The position numbers were made by a program, and so were the translations under genes. The notes beneath the pieces were generated by a model. It searched no databases. It worked only from the letters and a program-made list of their open reading frames with translations, and was not told the DNA's origin. A DNA stretch of 16,740 nucleotides from Cyclostephanos tholiformis (lineage: Eukaryota; Bacillariophyta; Thalassiosirophyceae; Thalassiosirales; Thalassiosiraceae), in contig JALLPB010000583.1 in assembly GCA_036939975.1 (NCBI GenBank), forward strand, positions 6,960 through 23,699, given 5' to 3'. Positions 1 to 8,083 of this stretch are shown in pieces (within the stretch, counting starts at the first letter, position 1; the number at the start of each line of letters is the position of its first letter).

Positions 1-56
1 CGAAAAAAAAAACGATTACCCGTCGACTAAAAAAAATTTCTCGACACATAACTCAC

Positions 57-1844
57 GGTCATGCGCTCCACCTCCTCCCTCGTCGGGACGGCATCCCTGC
101 CAGCCTCCGGGAATACGTAGGGGCCGAGATCGAAGTTCCTAACGGGGAACATGACAATCGTCGGATTCTTCTCGACCGTGAATCCGTTTCGCTTGAAGCG
201 ACTCAGGTGCAACACGAGATAATCGGGCAGCCTCCTAAGACGATAACGCCTCCTCATGGACACGACGCCTCCCCCCCCCCCGTCGTCGTTATGCCTCTGC
301 GCGGCGAGGACATCGCCGAAAGATACGCCATCGAACTTTCGCAATACGTTGACGAGCGGCTCCTGCGGTATGACTAGACCTCCATCCGCGTCCTTGAATA
401 AAGGCTTCTCGGGTATGTCGAGCGTCAAATGGAGGAAGTTCGTATCGGTCACGGTCTCTTCCTCGACGATTATCGTCTCGTTCGCGAGCGATTCGATAGC
501 CTCGCGTTTTTTACGCCTACGTTCGATGGTCTCCTCGTCGTCGCTACCGTCCCTGTCGTCCCCTTCGCCGTCGTCAAGATCGTCCTCCCCACGTTTGATC
601 GCGAGTATTTCATTGCCCCCCCCCCCCCCCTCCCCCGTCGTGGACGTCGTCATGCCTCCTCCTCCACCGCCGTCTAGAATCTCCATCGCCATCTCCTCTC
701 CCCTACGTCGTCTCCTACGAACGATCGTCGTCACCTCCACCCGTCCCATGAAGGTGTCGTGGATTATGCTCCCGCCTCCACCTCCGCCTCCCCCCCCCCT
801 CCTCCTCGCAACGTTTACCGCGTCATCGGTACCTCCCGTCGCCCCCCCCCCCGACGTTTTCATCCTCTTCCTCATCCTCTTTCCCCCCCCCACCCCTCCC
901 CCGACCCTATATGCCGCGGATGCGACCATCGTGGTTCCGAGGTGAAGTTGGTGCAATAGCCACGATAGGAACTCCCCCGCTTCCGTTCCGCCGTGCGGGG
1001 CATCGCCGTCGACCCCGACCCCGACCCGATACCGCCCGTTCGACGACGACGACACCTCCTGCACGAACTCGTACGGATCGACGTGCGACTTGAATCGACG
1101 CGAGGACCACATGTTCCGTAGCAATAGCGAGAACGACCTGGCGAGGGGGGAGAAGTGCGATACGTTCCCCCCGACGACTCGTCGATGACGACCGCGACGA
1201 CCACCGTTATCGTTATCGTTTCCGTCGCGATCGTCGCTCGACAGGAGGAAGTAATCGCGCAACGGACGAACGTGGACGAGCGCCTGCACGACGGCGTTGA
1301 TGTAATCGGAACGTCCGCCGACGTTGTTCAATCCGACGTATCCCGGTAGGTACCGACGTCCGTGCAGATCGCGCGATAGCTCGACGTTGGAGTCGAGCGT
1401 CGACACCTGACGTCGAGTGAAGCGTGGATTTAGGGCCCGACGTATGTCGAGGAGGGACAGGGCATTGCCGTCGTTGTCGTTCTTTTTCCCGTCGTCGTCG
1501 TTGTCGTTGTCCCCCCCCCCCCCCCCCACGCCATCGGCATCGTCGTTAACGACGATCTCGTAATCCTCCGGCAGGCACCAGAACGTGCCGTGGGTGAGGT
1601 GGACGTACACGTAATGTCCCTCGTCGACGCTGTGTCTATACGCGGGGGTATGCCTCCCCCTTCCCCTGAAATATTTGCCGCATACCAGACACGCGTATAT
1701 GTGCGACGACATCTCGAGCGTCGCCGAGCACGACTTGTCGGAGGAGTCGAAGTCGAGGACGGTGCGATTTATCGTGTCGAGGTACGGACACCACGTCCGA
1801 CGCTTCATGGGAGGGGAGGAGGAGGAGGACGACGACGACGACAT
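57..1844 (-). CDS. USP39: USP39/Sad1-like spliceosomal pseudo-deubiquitinase (3' end outside window)
   Basis: In the known family, USP39/Sad1 is a nuclear U4/U6.U5 tri-snRNP factor needed for splicing and has no deubiquitinase activity. Here a Ser-run N-terminus leads into a ZnF-UBP domain (about residues 19-97; C19, C39, C52, C55, H71, H77, with CPYLDTINR and ACLVCGKYF). The USP fold follows (about 140-600; YLPGYVGLNN near 165-174 and FKRNGFTVEKNPTIV near 550-564). The position of the catalytic Cys holds Ser179-Asp180, so the enzyme looks dead, as in USP39. Several Gly runs (about 107-111, 350-358, 392-397, 406-410, 522-526) and acidic tracts are inserted, yet the frame stays open. The open frame continues to position 27, but GTGAGT at 56-51 looks like a splice donor. 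The usual C-terminal His box is absent and should lie in the next exon beyond the left edge. Met13 (1808) is an alternative start. Confidence 0.88.
271..1527. repeat. cluster of poly-C runs (poly-G on coding strand) within the USP39-like gene
   Basis: C runs on the plus strand lie at 271-281 (11), 616-630 (15), 790-799 (10), 842-852 (11), 883-891 (9) and 1511-1527 (17). All are inside the minus-strand exon, where they read as glycine. The conserved domains before and after all of them are in one frame, so the combined lengths are compatible with a functional protein. Confidence 0.9.
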
Positions 1845-2126
1845 TATTATTTATCTTCTTTTTGGAATGACAAGAGAAAGAGGAGGGCGGGTGCAGTGCC
1901 GACTGCCGACGAGGAGGATGATGATGCTGGATATTATGCTCTTGATTTCATGCTGTTGTTAGCGTGTGTGTGTCGTTGTCGTTATGTCCATCGTTTCACC
2001 TTCCGTCGTCTCACGGAGAAGGACAGACCAATACGCTACCTATAGTACTTCTTATTCACGCGTTGCTGCATACCATGTACCTACAATGATTTTGGTGCCA
2101 AAAAATATGATAATAAGGGAATAATA

Positions 2127-2222
2127 ATGACGACGACCGATGGCAATGAAAAAAATTTCCCGCCAAATCCAACTTGTTTCCTTTTAGATTTATCAGTCTT
2201 AAATATGATAATAAGGGAATAA
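2127..2222 (+). CDS. possible upstream ORF created by the start-region duplication
   Basis: The ATG of the first repeat copy opens a 31-codon frame that begins MTTTDG, exactly like the main protein. It then diverges and stops with TAA at 2220-2222. Only two bases separate this stop from the main ATG at 2225. If transcription starts upstream of 2127, ribosomes would meet this frame first and would have to reinitiate or leaky-scan. The transcription start is unknown, so this is a prediction from sequence only. Confidence 0.4.
   Translation: MTTTDGNEKNFPPNPTCFLLDLSVLNMIIRE
2156..2167 (+). promoter_or_regulatory. E2F/DP-type site
   Basis: TTTCCCGCCAAA matches the classical E2F pattern TTTSSCGSSAAA. 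It sits 58 bp upstream of the gene 2 ATG, in the spacer between the two 43-bp repeats, and about 310 bp from the gene 1 ATG. Binding is inferred, not shown. Confidence 0.5.
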
Positions 2223-2224
2223 TA

Positions 2225-3564
2225 ATGACGACGACCGATGGCATGCATCGCAGGAGGAGGGGGGTCAATTGCAAGCGTGCGAATTGCATCATATTCGCAA
2301 TCGCGTCGGCGGCTCTATATTTGCGTTCCAACTTATATCTCACGGGACTCCTGGCCCCGGCGGCGGTAGCACGCGGTGGCGGCAACGAACAAGATTTTGG
2401 TACCCCGGTCCCGACGGAGTTGCGGGGCACAATCGAACGACGGGATGTTTCGAATATCGATAACGACGACGACGAGGGCGACGGTGAAGTCGACGACGAC
2501 GACGACGACGACGAAGAAGAAGAAGAAGAAGATTATGATGATTCCGAACGATCGGTCCTGTCGATTACCCAAAGTCATAATATTTTGGACGATGATGCCG
2601 TCCGATCGTCATCATCGTCATCGTCATCACCGAACGACGAAACGCTGGCGGTAATCTCCGTTTGCATACCCGGAGACCGTTTCAATGCCGAATACATCGA
2701 TGCATCCCTGTCCAATAAGCGATACTTCTGCGACAAATGGAATGCGACGTGCATCCTATCGAGGGATAGGCGATCGACGAGGAGGCCGGGCGAAATTCGC
2801 GATTACAGCCCCAAGTGGGAAAAGCTGCATTCGATAATCCAAACGATGAAGCGATCGACGGACGTCGATTGGATTTTATGGCTCGATTGCGATGCGGCAT
2901 TCACGAACTTCGATATCGATTGGAGGGTACACCTGCGCGATCGCCTCGACAGGTCGAGGGTGCTCATCGCGTCCAGGGACAGGAATGGGATTAACCTCGG
3001 CGTGTTCCTCGTGCCGAATACGCCCTACTCTAGATTCTTCGTGGAAATGATGCTCGAGGAGAGACACGTCGTCGAACGGGATGGCATGTTCCACAGGGAT
3101 CAAAACGCACTGAAGAATCTACTCGCGAAGTCCGCCCAACTGAAAAATTCGGTGGACGATAGTGTACCGCAGGGAATGATCAATTCGGTGAGTCCCCCCA
3201 CCCTCTCCACCTCACCCCACCCCGCGCGCGTTCTCCATGAACCGAACGCCATCTTTCCCTTCGTATCGTAGTTATATTGCATTTTCATTCGGTCCAGGGC
3301 CTCAAATATATGACCGTTTCTTTTCGTTGTCGCTTTCCACGCCGACTTACCAAGTACATTGATAATCAAGACGGACATCAGTGGACAACGAACGATTGGA
3401 TCGTACATCAGGTCTTTTGCGAGTCGAAGGAATGCAGCAAGCGTTTCATCTCGTTCCTTAGGTCGGTAGATCCTCGTGGTAGGGGGCGGGGGGGGATGAT
3501 CGAATCGTTGCTTCGAATATTGACGTATCGGTGGTGGGGTTATGTCGCCCGGGCGGGGGGTTGA
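2225..3564 (+). CDS. GT34-like (GMA12/MNN10 type) Golgi glycosyltransferase
   Basis: Probable type II membrane glycosyltransferase of the secretory pathway, transferring a sugar from a nucleotide sugar. Two exons are proposed: 2225-3187 and 3298-3564 (intron GTGAGT..CAG, phase 0), giving about 409 aa. A basic stretch is followed by a hydrophobic anchor (about residues 20-45) and an Asp/Glu-rich stalk (about 76-110). The GT domain shows WILWLDCDAAF with a DxD-type metal site at D221/D223, GINLGVFLVPNTPYSRF, HRDQNAL, and in exon 2 NDWIVHQVFC. The arrangement fits GT34, but acceptor and linkage cannot be read. The frame is open upstream to 2174 without an ATG, so ATG 2225 was chosen (2243 is the next). 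The last 30 or so residues after SFLRSV are low complexity, so the true 3' end could differ. Confidence 0.75.
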
Positions 3565-3845
3565 GTATATCCATTCGTGAAAAGGTGTTCGGGGGAACTG
3601 CAACGTGCACATGCGAGGGAGGATTATTGCCAAGTATGAGCGTTTGTGCTCGGTCCACTACTAGGGACGAAATTACCTCAAATTTCAATGGAGTATTAGA
3701 GACTACACCGAAAGCAAACGCACCCACCCCCTTCCATATATTATTAATCCCACGTCGTCCACTCCTGAATATTCCGAGGAACTCTCCCTCTCCCACCATG
3801 CTCCATACCGAGCACGACCCAGAATTGGTCGTGTTGTTTTCTCTA

Positions 3846-4454
3846 CTACGATCCTCCGCGGATGAACCCCCCCTTGCCATCGCCCCTATCCACCCTGATC
3901 AACTTGAGATTGAACAAAAGCGTCCTATCGACCCTGGGATTCTCGAGGACGAAATTCAACGCCCTCATGCCGCTGAATGTCGTGGGTTTCGGCCCGATCG
4001 CATCGTGATCTCTATCCACCCCGCTCGGGTAGGACAGCGGACCGTACGGTACGATGACCTGCCGTATCCCCCCGACCTTCATTGTTCGGAGCGCGGAGTC
4101 GAGTCCTGGTATAATCGTATTCGAACCGAGCACGGTGCGGAAGTAATCGAGGTCCTTGTCGAATGCCCCGCCCTGCGGTCCCCTGAGGATGGGTTGGTGG
4201 TGGAGATGAGAGATGCGTGGGGAAGAAGGATGGATGGGCGAAATGCACGATACGATGAGTAAAAAAACGAACGAAATTGGAAAAAATATTTGCATTTTCC
4301 TCCCTCGAATCAAAAAAAAAAAAGGCTCCACCCTCTCTCACCCCTTGGCCTCGAAGGGCCTGCCGAAATATCCGATGGTATATCCGCTCCAATCGTATAC
4401 GACCCGATCGCCGTCCTTGTGTGGTACCGCGGACGTATCTCCCCCTCCTCCTCC

Positions 4455-4486
<32 letters not shown>

Positions 4487-5022
4487 ACCTTGACGTCCTT
4501 GTACGACCAACCCTCCGTCGTCGGGATGAAATCGTCATATGTCTGTACGAATTTCGGCGAGTACATGTCGTCGTTCGGGACGATGGTGGTGGCAGTGCCC
4601 GCATCGCCCGCCGTCGCGGCGGCGGCGGATGCCACATCCCGACTTGGGTCGATCGAGGACAATGTCCCGAGGACGGGTAGGGGGAGTAGGAGGAGGAGGG
4701 AGGGGGGGGATATTATCGACGAGGCGATGACGGATCGACGATTGAGACATCCCGATGACGATGGGACGAAAAAATTATCGTCGCCGCCCTCGTATGAGAC
4801 GTCGTCGTAGTCTCCATGGCGACGTGGAGGACGTGACGACGGTGGGGAGGACGACGAGCGACGACGAGGGAATGGCGGGAGGTGGGATCCCCCGACGATG
4901 ACGGTGGAGGAGGAGGGGGTGGGACGGATGATATGGAATGCCGACGTCGCGGACATGACCGCGAGGCAGCAACAGGCGAACAACCCCTTCGAGGAGGAGG
5001 AAGACATGGTTTTTTTTTTCAT
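3846..5022 (-). CDS. thylakoid-lumen FKBP-type peptidyl-prolyl isomerase; frame broken at a 40-base G run
   Basis: FKBP proline isomerase that probably assists protein folding in the thylakoid lumen. Exons 4342-5022 and 3846-4182 flank an intron (GTGAGA..CAG). A signal peptide ends at an ASAFAP-like ATSAFH (residues 25-30). A twin-Arg-like second signal follows (R95-R96, hydrophobic about 98-120, then Ala-rich). Before the G run the frame reads GWSYKDVKVG. After it, DGDRVVYDWSGYTIGYFGRP is in a different frame, and exon 2 continues with GPQGGAFDKD and the FKBP core IIPGLDSALRTMKVGG. Removing one base, or adding two, in the run reconnects the frames and gives about 338 aa. This could be a homopolymer length error, a true frameshift or slippage. 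A second start at 5007 is possible. Confidence 0.8.
4456..4495. repeat. 40-base C homopolymer inside the FKBP exon
   Basis: An uninterrupted run of 40 C on the plus strand (G on the coding strand), bordered by CTC repeats at 4446-4455. It is the longest homopolymer in the window and is the exact point where the FKBP reading frame changes. It falls between the lumenal targeting region and the FKBP core, where a Gly linker would be tolerated. Confidence 0.95.
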
Positions 5023-5361
5023 GATGTTTGAGTGTGTGTGTGCTTTGATGTGACTGTGTTTAGTTGTGATGGAGTGACATCATGTCATTCATACTATCAT
5101 CATCTCTTATTTTATCATCTCTGTGATCTTATCAGCGCAGCATCAACTTTGCAAAAAAAGCGGGAAGAGGCGCGCAAAATCCTAAACCTAAGTAGTACAT
5201 ACCAATTGGGACCATAGGGCAGGGCGGGCGGGTTTGTTGTAAGTTAATTGAGCAGATGTAGGGTAGAGCATGCATCGACCGAGCGAGACCTCGAGGGAAT
5301 TAAAAAGGGTTTCGGTGGCAAGCAAGGACCAACCCGTCCATAATATATAAAATCGAACGAG
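5023..5361. other. divergent promoter region between genes 3 and 4
   Basis: About 340 bp with no gene. It contains a near-perfect palindrome TGACATCATGTCA (5075-5087, bZIP-like half sites), two E2F-like motifs (5160-5179), a double CCAAT box CCAATTGG (5202-5209) and TATATAA at 5344-5350. The last lies only 12 bp before the gene 4 ATG, which is too close to serve as a normal TATA box. Confidence 0.5.
5160..5179 (+). promoter_or_regulatory. paired E2F-like sites
   Basis: GCGGGAAG (5160-5167, reverse complement CTTCCCGC) and GCGCGCAAAA (5170-5179, reverse complement TTTTGCGCGC) lie side by side. Both fit the E2F half-site form TTTSSCGC or differ from it by one base. They lie about 140 bp from the FKBP start and 180 bp from the gene 4 start. 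Confidence 0.4.
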
Positions 5362-6901
5362 ATGGCAATATCGAGGGGGTCGTCGTCGACGACGAATAAC
5401 AATTGGGGGGGGGGATGTCCATCGACTTACGCGATATTGCGTTCCATCGCCTACGCGCCGGCGTTGATCGTCGCGTCGTACACCCTATACCTAATATCGG
5501 CCCTATTCCTACCGCGCGACGACGTCGACGACGGCGTATTCGCGTCATTCGCGCCCAAAAAACGACGACCGTGGTCATCGTCCAATTCCGCCGTATTGTC
5601 GATGGCAACGAACATGAATTTGGACCAATATCGTACGTTCGTGGGGAGCCTGCGCTCTACCGGATATAACGGTCATATCATATTGGGAATAAGTCCCGAT
5701 GCACCGTCCGATGTAGTAGAATATTTGGAATCGGAAAAAGTCACGATACATCGTTATTACAAGGCCGATAAATGCACCTACGATGGATATGTCGGGAATG
5801 AGGGCAAACCAATAGACATGAATAATCCACCGAGTCGTCACGCGTGGCAATGTTCGAAAGAATATCCGGATTACAAGATGACGCACGGACGATTCGTACT
5901 ATACAAGGATTGGTTAATGGAATGTTCGGAATGCACGGATGGGATCATGTTGACGGACGCACGCGATGCATACTTTCAGGCCGGTGAGTTGTTTCATCAG
6001 TTATATTTAGAAGATATGCATGTATATAATATTTACCCCCCCCCCCTCTCCAAAAAAATAACGAACAAAATCGCTCGGCCCAACATCCCAATCCCAATCA
6101 TATTATTTTGCTCCTTTTAATGCGCATCTTGATAGACCCCTTCCGGGCCGCGGTGAGATTGGGTATGCAACATCCCATCCTCGTTTTCGAGGAAGTCACC
6201 GGCACGGGATTGGATAATACTCATTGGCTGACGGACTTTCCGGTCCAGAATTGCCGCAAATATACGTTGGGAAAAACGCCCAGTGAGTTGTCGATGTACA
6301 TACTTCCCTCCCCTATATACTCCGCCCGCGCGAGTATATATCGAAAAAAAAAAAACCATTCTTCTTTCCTCACACTCTATCTCTCACCACGCCGCGCTCA
6401 CTCCCTACAGTGCTATGCAGCGGCAGCACGATGGGATCGAGGGAGGGCATACTCGAATACCTCACCGTGATGAGGGAGGAATTCGATTATTGGAAGACGA
6501 GGGAGGAATGTCGTATCGATATCATAGGCGACGACCAATCGATACACAATTACCTATATTACACCGGACGGTTCAAGAATGCCAGGGCGATACCCCATCG
6601 TACCGGCCCGATACACGTCGTGGGATACACCGCCGCGCGTATATACGAGAATGTCACTAAGGAGGTGGAGGAACTTGCCAACGGATGGACGAGTAAGGAT
6701 TATTACGTCAAGGACGCCGCTCATTGGCAGAAATGGTTGCCGGAGGAGTTTGGCCTCATCGATCAGAGGACCGGATTGATCGTGAACCTCGACGGACTCC
6801 CGTCCGCGCAGGTTCATCAGTTCGATAGGTTCAATGATCTCTCGGTCGGTTGGTTCCGTAAGATGGAGGAGATCGGGTGGCTGTACAATAGGGACCAATA
6901 G
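5362..6901 (+). CDS. glycosyltransferase-like type II membrane protein
   Basis: Three exons: 5362-5983, 6136-6282 and 6411-6901 (introns GTGAGT..TAG and GTGAGT..CAG, both phase 1), giving 419 aa. A short Gly-containing N-terminus precedes one hydrophobic segment (about residues 25-50), which suggests a Golgi signal anchor. The lumenal part has a GT-A-like acidic motif, MLTDARDAYFQADPF (about 196-210, D199 and D202), that reads cleanly across the first splice junction. GSTMGSREGILEYL and GDDQSIHNYL follow. This pattern matches uncharacterised eukaryotic glycosyltransferase-like proteins, and I cannot name donor, acceptor or GT family. A 10-base G run (5405-5414) encodes part of the N-terminal linker, and an 11-base C run lies in intron 1. 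With gene 2 it is the second putative Golgi sugar transferase here. Confidence 0.75.
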
Positions 6902-7197
6902 AGGAATCAACTAGGTAATATTAATGTTCATGTGCAGCAAATGAAATTAAGCCGTAGAGCGGTTTCCTCGTTAAACATGTCGTTTGAAGCGATTTCGAAT
7001 TGATGCTTTTTTATTCCGTGAAATGCGCTCTTAATTACTTGTGTGTTTGATCGATGCCAACGGTGCCTCCAGAAAAATCCCCCTTCTCACGAATGCTTTC
7101 TATCCCTTGTGACTACAAAGTGTGAATCTCTGAAAATAGAGATGCCGAGTCGATATTTTCTGTCAGTCTCTTATGTACAGAAGTGACGAATTCTACC

Positions 7198-7763
7198 CTA
7201 CGCTGTCCGGATTGCCGCCATCTGGGATTCATCCCGGTTGATCAAATTGAACATTTGGTTGGCCGATATAACGCTCTGTCTTTCCCCCCCGCACGGGATG
7301 GTAACGTCGCCCCCAACCTCGCTCACGATCTCGTCGAGCTCCGCCCTGGATATTCGATGGCCCATGCCGATATTTTGCAGGACGTTCTCGATCCCCTCGG
7401 CGGAGACAGCCACGAACGGTTGGGACGGCGGTAGGGGCTTCACGAGCACGACTTTCCTATGTCGATTGTTGACCGTTGCCGCCTTCACAATGTCCTTACG
7501 AAATCGCTTTGGATATTCCTCCGAGAAGCTACGACCGATCGATTGGGAGCAAGAGAGTGAGAGGGTGAGGTAGATGTATTTCGTATGGAGTAAATCGTGC
7601 CAGATGACACGGGTGTGACTCACTTCTTGGCACGGTATTCCTCGAGAATCTGGTACAACTTGTTCACTGATTGAGTGCACGTCATGGATAGAAAACGATG
7701 GTTTTTTGCCGGAGCAACGGCAACCCTGCTAAGACGAGGGGATCTGGCTATGGAGCAGAACAT
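7198..7763 (-). CDS. small probably mitochondrial protein with EF-hand-like helices, unrecognised
   Basis: Two exons, 7624-7763 and 7198-7528 (intron GTGAGT..TAG, phase 2), give 156 aa. The start at 7763 is the only upstream in-frame ATG before a stop. It adds MFCSIARSPRLSRVAVAPAK, an Arg/Ser/Ala-rich segment without acidic residues, typical of a mitochondrial presequence. The mature part starts with a helix, QSVNKLYQILEEYR. It later has ENVLQNIGMGHRISRAEL, which resembles the helix-loop-helix of calmodulin-like proteins but lacks a canonical 12-residue calcium loop. I do not recognise the family. The phase-consistent splice and the targeting peptide argue for a real gene. An alternative start is the ATG at 7685. 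Confidence 0.65.
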
Positions 7764-8083
7764 GGTGACTTGCGAAGGATAGGTTCTTTTTTATGGCAAG
7801 ATAGATGGACGATGTTTTTGACGACACGAACATCGGAGCAGTCCCATGGCTTCACTGACATCTCTCGGAGTTGACGTTTTTTTTTTGCACAGAGACTTCA
7901 AACCGTTCAAACACGGACACAAACGTTTTGGGCGTCTGTCCAACTGAAAACAGCTGGGACAAAAAAGAGGCGGGAAAACGCCCGCCTGACAGCCGGCCGG
8001 CCCCCACTCGACGCCGCCGCATCGCCACTCCACGCCGCTTCACATAATATTCACATCACACACCCAACAAAACAAACCCGCAA
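7764..8083. other. divergent promoter region between genes 5 and 6
   Basis: 320 bp without a gene. The left part is mixed sequence with a T run. The right half holds an E2F-like inverted repeat (7968-7987), a GCCGGCCGGCC stretch near 7992-8002 and a C/A-rich leader with almost no G (8041-8080) directly before the lipase ATG. Confidence 0.5.
7968..7987. promoter_or_regulatory. E2F-like inverted repeat
   Basis: AGGCGGG and CCCGCCT form perfect 7-bp arms around AAAACG. The left arm plus spacer reads GGCGGGAAAA, the reverse of the E2F form TTTTCCCGCC. It lies about 95 bp upstream of the lipase ATG and 205 bp from the gene 5 ATG. Confidence 0.45.

Larger units (their letters stand above)
1845..2224. 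other. divergent promoter region between genes 1 and 2
   Basis: About 380 bp separate the start of the minus-strand USP39-like gene from the ATG of the plus-strand glycosyltransferase. The stretch contains TG-rich sequence (about 1962-1982), the first copy of a 43-bp direct repeat, a short upstream ORF and a consensus E2F-type site. No other gene is seen. Confidence 0.6.
2103..2243 (+). repeat. perfect 43-bp direct repeat spanning the start codon of gene 2
   Basis: Positions 2103-2145 and 2201-2243 are identical over 43 bases and start 98 bp apart, with a 55-bp spacer. Each copy contains the sequence AATAATGACGACGACC. The second copy supplies the probable start codon of the glycosyltransferase at 2225, and the first supplies a matching upstream ATG at 2127. 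The absence of any mismatch suggests a recent duplication or sequence homogenisation. Confidence 0.95.

Noticed and set aside
256..945. 229-codon plus-strand open frame rich in Pro and Ser
   Set aside because: It is the reverse reading of Gly/Asp/Arg repeats in the USP39-like exon.
2174..2224. Extension of the gene 2 frame upstream from TTG 2174
   Set aside because: There is no ATG in that stretch, and a non-ATG start is unlikely in a eukaryotic nuclear gene.
3531..4262. 243-codon plus-strand open frame
   Set aside because: Antisense to FKBP exon 2 and its intron; the minus strand carries the FKBP motifs.
5344..5350. TATATAA as a TATA box for gene 4
   Set aside because: Only 12 bp from the ATG, leaving no room for a normal transcription start and leader.
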